Assembly (NCBI GenBank): GCA_905182995.1
Contig: CAJJDP010000009.1
Coordinates: 497,150 to 561,149, forward strand
Direction of reading: 5' to 3'
DNA from: Paramecium octaurelia
Lineage: Eukaryota; Ciliophora; Oligohymenophorea; Peniculida; Parameciidae
DNA: 64,000 nucleotides
Under the pieces are notes generated by a model, which was not told the origin of the DNA, ran no database searches, and saw only the letters and a list, made by a program, of their open reading frames with translations. The translations under genes and the position numbers were made by a program. Positions 25,923 through 37,560 of this stretch are shown here, piece after piece. Within the stretch, counting starts at the first letter, position 1, and each line of letters starts with the position of its first letter.

Positions 25923-26976
25923 TCAATAACTATTTGCAATTGACTATAAAGTATTTAGCATATGTTCGTATTAAGATTTAAGATCTCGAGAATTTAATAA
26001 AAATTATTCACTATTTGCTTTTAATTCATCATATTTTCTCTCCAAGAGTCTGAAATTCTCCTTCTCCTATTAAAGTTATTCTTATTAAGATTTAATTATC
26101 TGCTCATATCTAAAGTACTAAATTTTATATATACTTGCTCAGTATATTTGTGTTAGTCTAGTATATTTAGCTATTGATATTCTTTTGCTAATCTAATTCA
26201 GTCGATTACAATTCCTTTTCTTATTCATATTATTTTAATTTATATAATAGTTGTTAATTTAATTCTTAAAGTCTTTGCGTGTATTTTTTATTTTCTTTTA
26301 AGCAAGCCTCGCATTCTTAATACCTCTTTTCCCATTCCTTACATTATTTTTTTATTTCTTAAAAGCTCTCATTGTTGAATTCGGTTTTGGATGGTGTGGA
26401 TGTAAAATTCTATTGTTTTGATAATAGTTCAATTTGCTTCTATTTCTTAGCCAGATCAATTTAGAGATTCTAAATAATAACATTTTTATCTTTGATTTCC
26501 TTTTCCATAGATTTTAAGGCTTCTCTAGTACCAGACAATCGCATTTCCAATGATTTTATTTGCTTTGTTGTATTTTCAATATTTTTTTGCGAATTCCTGT
26601 TACTCTAAATGTCAGCTATACTGCTACTTCTTTTATCCATATAATTATTGATGGAGTCTTACAGATTATCAATTATGGATTCCTAATTATTTTCAAATTT
26701 ATAAGGACCTGGCTTATATGGAGATTCCAATAATCGATGAGGTTCAATTCGATTTGGCTATTCCTCCTCCGTTTCCTCATCAATTTTAGTCAAAATTCCT
26801 TTTTCATTTCTAAAATTCGGATTTACATTTTCATTATCGTTGTCATTCTCATTTTCTTCTTTTGGTTGTATTTGGTTAAATGAAAATCTTACTGCCTCCT
26901 ACCTTAATAATTATTATAATTCCTATTCTAGAATCTTATTCTCTTCTTCTATTTATTTCAAAAAAGCAGAATTCAT
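25923..26976 (-). CDS. Coiled-coil protein, 342 aa
   Basis: Two exons joined over a 25-nt intron (26110-26134). After a short leucine-zipper-like start (FLKQIEEENKILEQELQQLL) and an acidic, Asn-rich linker, residues about 125-340 form a nearly continuous coiled coil. A small CKEWEKRYQECEACLKENKK segment holds three cysteines. No other domain is seen. Its stop at 25923 is followed by the decayed stretch, and its start is 260 bp from the phosphoesterase gene on the same strand. Role unknown; length and style fit a cytoskeletal scaffold. Confidence 0.85.
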
Positions 26977-27237
26977 TTAATTTTTTAAATTTATAATACA
27001 TCACTATAGACCCATTCTTATTTCATACAACCACTGCTAAAATTATTGAACTCTAGAATAACTCTAGTGGATAAGGTAAATATAAGACCAAATTTCCAAT
27101 ATAATTAATTTTTTATCCAATTATAGAGTGATTGAGACTTTCACACCCTTAAAACTAATCATTTGAAAAATGCTAACTAAATTTGCTTCAATTAAATTAT
27201 ATTTTTATTATATTTTAACAAGATGCTAAATAAACTA

Positions 27238-27960
27238 TCAATTTTCCTATTGTAATTTCGAAGGCAATTAAAATACTATAGGACCATTAGTAACTTTATA
27301 ATATTCATCCAATAAAGAGCAATTAGCAAATTTGATACCATCCTCTTCTGTAATACCATATCCTTCGTGAATATGTCCAAATAGATGATATTTTGCTTTT
27401 ATCTGCTTAATCCTATTCAACAATTCCTTATCGCCAACATGTCCAGCATTATTAACATAATCACCATGGCCGTATGAAGGACCGTGGGTTACAACAATGT
27501 CACTTCCTTCTTCAATCTAGCTCCAAAACTTCTAAGCATCTTTGGGAAATAATTCAAAACCCCAATTACAAAACTCCAAAGAGTACGGGCTTCCCCAGAT
27601 TTTATATCCCTCAACAACACATGAAGAGTTTAATAAATAAATGCATTAGTTTTAAAGGTCTTTGATTTCAGCTTAAAGCTGTGGATCCTTTAAATATTTT
27701 GGATACTTTATATTATCAAGAGTTAGATCATGATTTCCAGCAATCAAGATTTTATATTTAAATGGCTATTAGATTAACCACTATTTAAATTTCTTTATTC
27801 CATCGAGTTCTCCACAATTGGTAAAATCCCCACAATGGATCAAAACATCTCCTTAGGGTAAAGTTATAGTAGGTTTAACCGAGGAAGGATTAAGTAATCC
27901 ATGAGTGTCACTAATGCAAACAAAGGTTATATTTTTTTACATTTTAATAATAATTCCCAT
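27238..27960 (-). CDS. MPPED-type metallophosphoesterase, 240 aa
   Basis: A single exon of 241 codons. All metal-binding motifs of the calcineurin-like superfamily are in order: ISDTHG, CGDFTNCGE, AGNHDLTLD, VTHGPSYGHGD and FGHIHEGYG. The wording of the last two motifs matches the MPPED1/MPPED2 subgroup, which hydrolyses phosphodiesters with a two-metal centre; the physiological substrate is uncertain. Two ATGs seven codons apart could start the protein; I use the first (27960). The stretch GSPYSLEFCNWGFELF fits the family region between the GNHD and THGP motifs. Confidence 0.92.
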
Positions 27961-28628
27961 AGTATTAACTTGGTTCTGAACTATTTATTTCTCTCATAAT
28001 TAGAATTAATCAGTATTATGAAAAGTAATTATCATTTCAATTCATTTTAATAAAAGTACAAACAGGTTTTCAGTTGAAATTCTCCTATAAGAAAGAGGAG
28101 ATAGTATTATATTATTGTAAATGGATTTTTTATACTTATTTATAAATATTTTAGAGACATTATTCAATTCAAAACTATGAGTTTTATTCATCAAATAAAT
28201 AAAAAGGAGAATTTAATTTAACTTTCTTTTCATGATTTATGATAAGCATGAAAATAAGCTTAGTGGTTGAAAGTACTTAACAAGGTAATGATTTTTATAA
28301 TATAAGACTTGGAGATTTTGGTTTAAAATTTCTTATGTATCGATGTAAAATGAATAAATAATAATTTAATTAAAAATTAGAGTATTGATATGCAATTTCC
28401 TATTAAATAGCTTAATTTTTGGCTATTCTAATATTATTGAAAGATCCATGAACTCTAGTATTATTTTCTTCTTAATTTTGTAATTTCAATTCGTTGCGAG
28501 TAGTTAAAAGGTTTAAGAGGACGAGATAGAATTTTGAATGTAATTGCACTCCTGATAGAATGTTGATATACTTAGATTCCTAAACTAAAAATAGAAGGAT
28601 GAAATATAATAGTTATAATATATAATTT
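27961..28628. other. Divergent intergenic region, 668 bp
   Basis: This lies between the phosphoesterase (minus) and the MORN gene (plus). Only short frames are open, the longest about 47 codons near 28248, and none looks like protein. No RNA gene is visible. Confidence 0.5.
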
Positions 28629-30067
28629 ATGCAATAATAAACAATATCAGATTTCGATAATCTTGAACAAGAACATTAGTTGATTGATTAGGTGAATTAA
28701 AAGTCAAAATCAGCAAAGTTTAAATAGTACAAATAAGGATAATATTACGGAGACATTTAGAACAATGTTCGACATGGATATGGTAAATTGTTGAACTCAT
28801 TATTATATTTTTAGGACTAATGACCTATCAGGATCGATATTATATTGGATGCTGGAAGAATGATAAAAAGCAAGGGTTCGGCAAGGAAGTACTGGATAAA
28901 GGGGATTTGTATGAAGGTCAGTTTGATGATGGAAAACCTAATGGTGAAGGCACATTGGAAACTGCAAATGGAATATATTCAGGGTAGTGGGTCTATGGAA
29001 TTAAATAGGGGTTTGGCAAATGGAGAGGAAAAAACAATGAAGTCTATTCAGGAGAATGGAAATTAAATAAGGCTAATGGGTATGGAAGATATGATTATTA
29101 AGATGGAGGATGGTATGAAGGTGAGTTTAAGGATTATCTTAAATATGGTAAAGGCAAAGAAAGTTATGCCAATGGAGATTTTTACGATGGGGATTTTGTT
29201 AATGACAAACCTGAAGGATTTGGAGTATATAGATGGTCTGATGGTTCCTCTTATCACGGAACACTTTGTAGTGGAGTCAGACATGGCAAAGGGTATTGGC
29301 TAAAGAACGAAGACCCTTAAAATCATGAGAGTTATGACGGATAATATGTTAACGATTTGAAGTCAGGACATGGTGTTTATAGGTGGTCAAGTGGAAATGT
29401 ATATGAAGGAGAATTCTTTAATGATCAAAGGCATGGATTTGGAGAGATGAGATGGGCGGATGGTTCTTATTATAAAGGTTAATTTTATAATGGGCAAATG
29501 AGTGGAGAAGGCGAATTGAAGAGAAACAATAAACCAGTTATTTATGGATACTTTGAAAATAATAAGCTGGCTAAAGAATAAAAATAGAAGTCAATTCCTA
29601 AAACTATTAATTATAGTACAAATCATAGTTATGAAGAGAGAAAAAATTATTATACCCTTCAATAATCATCTTTTAATTAACAATAAAACACTCAACAACT
29701 TTAGAAATTTCATTTTAAGTCTGAATCTATTGAGCCAATCTCCAAGTAAGTCAAAAAAAATTGCAATAGTTCCATAAATGACAATTAAAACTAATATCAA
29801 CAAAATAGATTTAAAATTTCCATTGATTTTGAGGATCATTAAGGAATTTCTGCTCATTAAAAATTCAAAACTATAAGTGCAACAAATCGTCCTTTTTAGT
29901 CTCAGCAAGAGGGTTTATTATAAATTACTAATAGAGGCTAATCTATAAAAAAAGTTGTGATTGATAGTGTTAAATTTAAGAGAAGCCAAAATTCTTTTCG
30001 ATTATAATCATTAAACCAATCTACAAGGTAAACTTCAAATTCTCTTCCAAAATAATCAATAAACTGA
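28629..30067 (+). CDS. MORN-repeat protein, 460 aa
   Basis: Three exons with introns 28783-28814 (32 nt) and 29746-29769 (24 nt). From about residue 40 to 300 there are about eleven MORN repeats of 22-25 residues, for example YEGQFDDGKPNGEGTL, YDGDFVNDKPEGFGVYRW and YEGEFFNDQRHGFGEMRW. The first repeat is split by intron 1. MORN arrays form extended beta sheets that bind membranes or act as spacers; in ciliates and their relatives many sit in the cell cortex, basal bodies or cilia. The C-terminal 150 residues are Gln/Ser/Asn rich and disordered. No kinase or SET domain is attached. Confidence 0.92.
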
Positions 30068-31465
30068 TTTGTGTGAAATATTTATTTATGTATTCATTTT
30101 TCCATTGATATGACATAATTGATTAAAGAATTACTCATAATATATGTTAGGTAATTAAAAAGCAATTTTTAATTAAGAAATTTTCAGGATCATTTTAAAA
30201 CATCATTCTTACAAAATATAAATTCAAAATTAAATAGAAAAATAGAGGGAGATATTTAAAAATACAATCTATTTTTATAAGGTTTCAAATCCTGGGGGGT
30301 TTAGAGAATTTTGATTCCCCTTTATTTAAGTATACAAATGGCTTTAATGTCTTGAGTCTATTTTTCTGTTTATGAATTATTTTTTAAAATCTCTATTGGC
30401 ACTTTTCTATTTGATTAAGATTTCGAAAAATTTGCTGTTTAATTCAACAGAGTTATCAGGTCCTATTACCCAATCTATTCATAACGTATGTTTTTTCATA
30501 TGCTCAAATCGATTTAAAGAGATTACTTTTAAATATCAGACTTTTAAAGGACTTATAGATATGGATTACTAAATTTTTTATATTAATACTCTATTGATAC
30601 ATAACATAAATCAAAATTTTTAATCCGAATTGCCAAAATCTTTGTGTTTCGATTATTAGTGTTCAAAAATTCTAATTGCTAATGTTTTCTTGTAATTTAA
30701 AACTGTTATCAAGTTATCCTCAAAAGGTATTAATTCAAGTATTCTTTTTTTACCAATTTGAGTCGCTAACACAGTTTATGCATCAAAATTCATTGATTAT
30801 TAAATAATTATTTTCAATCAATTTTAGATATATACTTAATTAAGGCAAATAAACTATCTCGAATATTATTATTAATTAATTTTCAATTGTAATAAATCAT
30901 TTATAATAACAAATGAATGATTTTGATAAATACTTTGAGTTAACTTTATATAAATGTAAATTATTCAATCAAAAAAGAAGAACATTTAAAAATATCTTTG
31001 CGAAAATTATAAATATCGATATATTTTATCCTGGAAAAGAATCTATGAATAAAGAGTAATTATTTCAAGATTCAAAATATTTTTTTACTTATTTTGAATT
31101 ATTATTATAATTTATACATCCTAATTTAGCATTATAATTTTAAAACTAAATATATATTATTAAGAAAATATATAAACACAATTTCCAAACTTAACATTAA
31201 TGATGTAAGTAAGGAAACTTATTTTGATGTATCATTGGCTTACTTTGAAACTTCGGATATTACTTGAAATTAAAAAGGCGAGAATACTACAATTACTTTG
31301 GTCTTTATATCAAGTCTATTTAAAAATCAAATAGAAATTTAATAAAATAATTAGATGATCAATATGAATTAGGCTTAAGGAATAAGTGTAATAGTTCTTT
31401 TTGTTCAACGTTTGTAGATGTTTAATTATTTTATTTAATTTTATTGAAATAAATTATATTTAACG
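30068..31465. other. 1.4 kb without a firm gene; two weak candidates
   Basis: On the minus strand, ATG 30793 opens a 61-residue frame with a protein-like start (FDAQTVLATQIGKKRILELI). Further fragments follow in other frames down to about 30330 (DWVIGPDNSVELNSKFFEIL), so this may be a broken gene. On the plus strand, 30913-31203 is open for 96 codons (FAKIINIDIFYPGKESMNK). A plus-strand frame at 30372-30758 overlaps the first candidate and is probably its shadow. None has a domain I recognise. Confidence 0.35.
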
Positions 31466-32722
31466 ATGAGTTCAACACTTAGATCTGATTAGATTATATA
31501 TTTCGGAACTTCAAATACTCCACAAATTCCATGTAGATTTCATGAGGACTATATTATTCAAAATTTTTGCAAGAAATAGTACTAAATTTGAATAATAGTT
31601 TAGAGATTGCAGTTTACCAATGTGTCCAGAATGTATAAAGATTCATTAGGAAGAACATGAACAAGAAAGAGTAACCAGCGACATTGATTTATTTTCTAAT
31701 TGTTTGACTGAATAATATAATAAGTCATTGGAATATCTTAATCTTTGGGCAATAGATGTTTAAGAATCCAGTAATTTATAAGAAGAGGTATAAAAGGCAC
31801 AGGAAGTAAGTTGCATCTATAACATTCATAGTTTTAGCTCTAAAGGTTTTAGGAGGCTAAGAAACAATTTTATAAGGTTATAGACGACTATTTTAGAATT
31901 TTTGAATCTACAATTGCAAATGAAACCTAAAAATCAACTCAAGATTTAATTAAATTGGTTAGATCTAGACATAGAATAGAATATTTGGAATGGAAAACCT
32001 TACATGAAAATTTACAAAAACTCAACTCAGACAAGGTATTTAAAATTAATTTAATATAGTGCTTACCTCCATTAATTCAAATATATTCAGATCCAAGATA
32101 GTCACCTTAAGCAATCTATTTAAAAAATCATTAGGAGCATGTTGAATAATTAAATAAACTCAAATTAAACATTAGATAAGTGGTTGTTAATGATAATCTA
32201 AATTAAATCCTTACCTTATTAAAATAATATATTTACATAACAGCTCCTGTGTAGGATTCCTAAATTTAATAAGTATAAATTACTAATACTGTTTAACCAA
32301 TTTTATAAACCTAGTAAATAGTGTAAGCTTAACCAATTGTGCAAAATTAAGCAGTTGTTTAAACTCAATCTATTGCGAATTAAGCAATAAATTAAAACAA
32401 ATATCAATCTAGGGTTATATAACCTTTCAGTGCCATCAGAGAGTACACACCTTTATAACCTGTTTTGTATTAACAAACGCCAATGGTCCCTATTGAACCT
32501 TTACAAATATACCCTTAGCAGTTTTATCATCCACACCCTGTTTTATAAGAACCTATGGTAATGCCAGTTCTGACAGGTTAATAATCAACCCCTCCACAGA
32601 TAATAAGATCTCCAGTAAAAAATTTATAACCAGTTCTTGAAGCAGGATCCTTAAATGGACAACTAAGAGAGACGATGGCACAAAGATATTATGATTAAAT
32701 GTTAAAAAATGAAATAAAATGA
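31466..32722 (+). CDS. B-box zinc-finger protein, 393 aa
   Basis: Four exons with introns 31579-31603, 31806-31831 and 32036-32059. The N-terminus carries a B-box-like zinc finger that is complete only after splicing: CRFHEDYIIQNFCKKQDC continuing to MCPECIKIHQEEH. A coiled coil follows to about residue 200, then a Gln/Pro/Val-rich tail with VQAQPIVQNQAVVQTQ-like repeats, ending in a short helix (QLRETMAQRYYDQML). B-box proteins use the finger for protein contacts; no RING or TRIM partner domain is present. The third intron is 24 nt without a stop, so its removal rests on its all-A/T sequence and consensus ends. Confidence 0.85.
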
Positions 32723-33488
32723 TTTATAATATGAATTATTATTATTATTTGCATATTATTTTAATATCTGAAGATATTGTCTTAATTTAGTTCGCTTTCA
32801 TTTATAATAAGATGAATTATTATTTTTTTTGTAAATATTTAATGGCTTTATAAGTTTATGATCCTTTATTCCGTTATGTCATTAAAACATTTATGATTGT
32901 TAACTTGATTTTATTGTGACAATTTCATATAGAAATGTTACTTAATAAAACCCATTCATTTAAATAATTTATTAATAAAATAGCCTTTTTAAGATTTTTT
33001 TAAGAAAGCAAATTAAATTAAAAATCAAAATGAAGGATTAATTTAAGACTTAAAAATATTGGACGACCTTCTTAGGAAAAGTCATTACATTCTTAATATA
33101 TTTGATTATATAAAATAAATTAAAGTCTCATCTAGATAGCTCTAATATGAATCTTTATATCTGAAAAAAAATTCAAATTAATAATATTAATGGATTTAAA
33201 TTATGGTATAGCATTCTTTAAAATAGTAAATAACATAATATAAATATCAGAATTCAAAGTAATTGATATAAATAAATCTCGATGTGTAGTTTGAACAACT
33301 CATTATTAGTAGGTAGCTAAAACGAATAGGGCTTATATAAATTGTATCAAATGAGTAAAATTAGAGTACGCTATAAAAATGAAGACATAGATTGATATAG
33401 ATTTAATGATTGAAAACAATTTATATATATGTATTTATTGAATTGTAAGTTAGCTAAATATTAAAAATTTTAAATTATTTATATTACT
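32723..33488. other. Intergenic, 766 bp; no firm gene
   Basis: A plus-strand frame from ATG 33030 gives 44 codons with a possible membrane helix (FLGKVITFLIYLII). It is too short and isolated to call. Otherwise the stretch is A/T-rich spacer upstream of SPEF1. Confidence 0.45.
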
Positions 33489-34126
33489 ATGAAAAGTAAG
33501 GAAATGGATGCTCCTCCACTGAGTGAAGATGAATTAAATGAAATTTACAATTGGGTTGATACTGTACCATTGTCGAGACCAAAAAAACACATAGGTAGGG
33601 ATTTTGCCGATGGAGTTTTAATTGCAGAAATAATTTAACACTATGTTCCTTCAATGATAGATATACATAATTATAGTATGGCTCATTCTGTTTAATAAAA
33701 ATAATATAATTGGAATACATTGAATGCCAAGGTTATGTGAATCATGATTTATAGGTGTTTAGAAAGATGGGTTTCCAAATTACTCAGAAAGATATCGATG
33801 CAGTTATTTAGGTAGTGCCTGAAGCAATAGAGAGAATTTTAAAAGTGATACAAGTAAAATTAGATATGTTTTTGGATCACTAAGAATAAAATTAAGTGTA
33901 AAAACATGATAAGCCAAATGAAGTGTAAAAAAATTAAAATTAAGTGAACAATCCAAAGCCAGGAGTCAACAATAAATAGAATGACAAGGATTTAGTTATT
34001 TAAGATTAACAAGAAACAATAGAAATACTTGAACTTAAAATATAGAAACTAGAATAATTAGTGAAATTAAAAGACAGTAAAATACAATAGTTAACTTAAA
34101 AACTATAATAAGCAGGAATAAAATGA
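33489..34126 (+). CDS. SPEF1: Sperm flagellar protein 1 homologue (SPEF1/CLAMP), 204 aa
   Basis: Two exons joined over a 23-nt intron (33732-33754, GTT...TAG). Residues about 12-115 form the divergent calponin-homology domain of the SPEF1 group: LNEIYNWVDTVPLSRPKKHI, then RDFADGVLIAEIIQHYVP, NYSMAHSVQQKQYNWNTLN and VFRKMGFQITQKDID. A C-terminal coiled coil (QQETIEILELKIQKLEQLVK) closes the protein, as in relatives. SPEF1 binds and bundles microtubules and is found on the central pair of motile cilia and at polarised microtubule arrays. The gene converges on the next one with 16 bp between stops. Confidence 0.92.
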
Positions 34127-34142
34127 TATAGTTACTCATATA

Positions 34143-34832
34143 TCAGCCACACAAATTTTAGAAATAATTTTTTTCTGTGTCACTTTAATTACTGCTTGTA
34201 TCACTTTTGTCAAGATCATTTTAATCATCATTGTATTTCTAATTTCTTACGATATTTTGTTCTATTTCTTCATCATCTGGAGTTACATCTTAAGGCTGAT
34301 TTTACATTTTCTAAAAAATTGACATTCTTTATTTTTTTATGGGTTCCTGTTATTCTAAATTATTTATAATTAATGGAGAACTTTGAGGTGTTGTATTTGG
34401 TGTTCGTCTTTATTTTATTGAATTCATTTCTATACTGATTTTTTACAGTATAGCATTACCCTTATCATCTTCCAAATTAGATTGATCAACCTATGAAGTA
34501 CTAGATAATTATATGGTACTGGATTTATTTGGTCGCCTAGTAGGTTTTTGATAAAAATGCTCCTATTTTTCTTAAGGATCAGTTTTCATCTTGAGACCCA
34601 ATTATTTAAGATAGGTGACAATAATTTGCTCTTTTTTAATCCATTCATTTTCAGGATGCTAACTACTCAATATTTGCATTTCAAAAGAATCATCAGTTTG
34701 CTAATTTGATGTATAGAGATTTTGTCCATCATAATAGGTTTAATTTTGCTAATGAACATTTTGGTCAGCTGCAATTGTGTTTTCTTCTGAATTAATTGTT
34801 GTTTCACGCGACAAATATTAAGCCGTATTCAT
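34143..34832 (-). CDS. Unrecognised soluble protein, 229 aa
   Basis: A single exon of 230 codons. The sequence is polar, Gln/Asn/Asp/Ser rich, with one more structured segment near residues 75-95 (NEWIKKEQIIVTYLKQLGLK) and a likely disordered acidic tail (DDQNDLDKSDTSSNQSDTEK). There is no signal peptide, membrane helix or known motif. Basic-proline patches such as PTRRPNKSSTI and RRTPNTTPQSSP look like possible phosphorylation sites. Composition is clearly coding compared with flanking spacer. Confidence 0.72.
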
Positions 34833-35179
34833 ACAAAGTAAAACTCTGAATGATGAATGAATTTTAATATATTTATTAATATCATTAAACCTTACACAAT
34901 CAATGCTGAAATTCCTGCATAATTGAGATTTTTATGAATGAAATACAAATTTGACCTTTACAAAAATATTTCATAAATTCTTAATGCTAAAATATATAAA
35001 TAGAAGTCTCTCAATAATAAGATATCCAAAATACCAAAAACTCAATCTATTTATTTCATAATATGTGAGATCGATTAAGAATGTCAATATTATTATTTTT
35101 AAATTACTCAAATTTTGAAATAATTAAAATTACAAAAATATGGTAATTTCTAAGATTTTAAAGAGTTTAATTACAATAT
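34833..35179. other. Intergenic, 347 bp
   Basis: Spacer between two minus-strand genes. No frame or RNA gene is visible; it should hold the promoter of the 34.1-34.8 kb gene. Confidence 0.55.
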
Positions 35180-35773
35180 TCAAAATTCATCTGATGGTTC
35201 GACTTCCCAACCCGTAGCTCCAAATCTCTCTTATATGGCTATTAGAGACTTGACCTTTATTTTGTCGAGATTTGGACTTGGTTAATTAATCGAACTATTA
35301 ATTGTATATTAAGTTTCTGCTCGGTGTTTTCTGACTAGTTTCCTTTATGGATAAATTGACTTTTGAAAAGGGAAAATCAAATTATCACATGAATCTTTTT
35401 AAGAGGGAATCGACTGAAAAATTTAAGAATTACCATAGTTAATATTATCTAATTGCTTCGAATACTTTTAGAAAACCATCTTATTTGCCATTTAATTATT
35501 ATCATCAGTAATTGAACTACATCTTGTTTTTATAATATCTAAAAATTTGATTTTAAAAGGAGACAGCTTCTTTTCTGACTCTAATTAATTTTTGGCAAAG
35601 ATTATGGTTCTTTTCTTCATTTTCATTCGATCTGATTCTTCAGGAAACTGATACTTCGTTTTGAGTAATGCCATTCTAGTTGATTTTTTAAGCAGCTCTA
35701 AATTGATAGCACAATTAAATCTAAATCCTATTGACTTCTGAGATGGAGAAACCTTATTGCTTTTCTAATTCAT
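35180..35773 (-). CDS. Unrecognised basic protein, 197 aa
   Basis: A single exon of 198 codons. The product is Lys/Ser/Gln rich with a basic helical stretch (EESDRMKMKKRTIIFAKNQL) and a short structured end (SLIAIQERFGATGWEVEPSD). No domain, signal or membrane segment is recognised. It sits head-to-tail with the coiled-coil gene upstream, 90 bp away. Such small basic proteins near ciliary genes can be microtubule-lumen proteins, but nothing in the sequence proves this. Confidence 0.72.
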
Positions 35774-35863
35774 TGCGGAATAATATTTATTTATTGTTAT
35801 ATATTATTACTATTAAAAATAAAAAACAAAACCATATTTTTGAATCAAATTCTAATAAATCTA

Positions 35864-37495
35864 TCATTTCATTGACACATTCACTTTCCTAAACTTGGTC
35901 TTCACAGCCTATTCTTATGCTATATTCTTCAATAAGGATTTATTGTGTAATAGTTCCATATTAGACATTTTTTCATGAGCACTCTTATTTTTACTTTCTT
36001 CAATTTGTTTCCTAATATCTTCTTAGTTTTATTTATAATTATTTTTGATAGACTAAAATAAACTACAACAAATTACAAGTTGTTTTTCCTTTTCTTTTTA
36101 AGAGTGATTCATGAGATCAAATTGTTGTTTGAGTAATAGCAACTTTTATTCCTCCTCTTCTGATAATTTTTTCTGTTATTTCTGTTAAATTTGTAATTAC
36201 AATTATTGTTTCACTAATTCCATTTTTTCTTTTTCCTTTAATTTCTTATACTATTGTTGTTGTTTATCTAATTCCTCTTATTTTTTTAGTTACTCCAACA
36301 TATACTTTCCTTCGTTCTCCTCATTTTCCTTTTATTTACTCAATACCTAATGACTGTAATTACTCATGAATTATTTGATTTTATCATCCCTATCCCTCTT
36401 TTATTATTCTCTCCTTTCATCATCTTATATCATTTTCTATAATTATTATTATTACAATTTAGTATCTATTTCTTTTTATAGTTTCAGTTCCTCTTATGCC
36501 TATTCTTACTCTAATAATATTACCTTATGACGCAACTATTCATTTTCTTTTAAAATCTATTAAAATTTATCTTTTTACTCCTATCTCTTTTTATTTAATT
36601 CTTAAGATTCTCTACTTATTTCATTTTTTAGCTACTAAAGCATCTCATCATCTTACAATTTTGATTACTTCTAACTTTCCCTCCTAATCTAATAGATTAT
36701 AAGAGTTACCTCTTATGCTTTTCTTATTAGACTTACTCATCTCTTAATTTCCTTTCTTCTAATTGTTTAAGCTTCATCTATTCCTTTTTCTATTTTTCAT
36801 ATTATTCAAATTCCTATTTCCTTTATTGATGTAATTAATTAAATTAAGCTTCTTTCAAGGCTTCTTCTTTTTTTATCTATTCCTTCTCTTTCAATTACCT
36901 ATCTAAGTCATCTTTTAATTTTTGTCTCAATTATTATTCTCTCCTTTTTTTCTCTTCTTGTTCTTTCTAATACAAGGCTGAATCATGTTTAATGATAGCT
37001 GCCCATTCATCTAATTCATCATCCTCCAATTTATAAACAGATTTCTATTTATTTTCAGATGTTAATGAGTCTAATCTTGGAATTTCTACAGGATTGTTCT
37101 TGCTTTAACATTTTTATTGCTCCTATCCTTAAGTAATAGCTTTTGTATTTTATTTAGAGTTATTTTCATTGTTTTAGTTATCTTCCTTATTTTGTAACTA
37201 TTGAGTATTGGATGGCTATTTTAAGGATTTTATTATTGCTTCTTTTTCTAGTTGTGATTTCTTGACTGCTTCTTTTATCTCAGCTTTCAAAGCTCTTACA
37301 CAACTGTCATTAAAGGAGGTGTATTTGGAACTGTAATCATGGACATAACATTGGATTAGCTTATTAGAATTTATTAAATACTTCGGTATCTATTGGTTTG
37401 GTGCTGAATTCCCTTATTAATTTATTCAGTATGAAATCTGAAATGGTGGAAGATTGCTTTGGCTTGTCTTATTTTTTTATTTATCTCGGATACAT
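35864..37495 (-). CDS. Gln/Glu-rich coiled-coil protein, 527 aa
   Basis: Three exons with introns 37360-37381 (22 nt, ending AAG) and 36684-36709 (26 nt). Residues 1-150 are mixed and Asn/Ser rich. From LEDDELDEWAAIIKHDSALY (about residue 165) onwards the protein is a highly charged, Gln-rich single helix or coiled coil to about residue 430 (ARKE- and QLQ-type repeats), ending in a basic tail. The ELDEWAAIIKHDSAL motif just before the helix may be a binding site. The length of the helix suggests a spacer or cytoskeletal element. No catalytic motif. Confidence 0.82.
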
Positions 37496-37560
37496 CTCTA
37501 TAAATATGTTAATATATTGAAAGAATTTTATGAAAAGTATGAAATTTACAAATACAAAAA

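Noticed and set aside
30280-30300. tRNA T-arm-like ggtttcaaatcc
   Set aside because: No matching D-arm, anticodon arm or acceptor stem is found nearby.
36496-36687. Plus-strand hydrophobic frame
   Set aside because: It is antisense to the Gln/Glu-rich coiled-coil gene.
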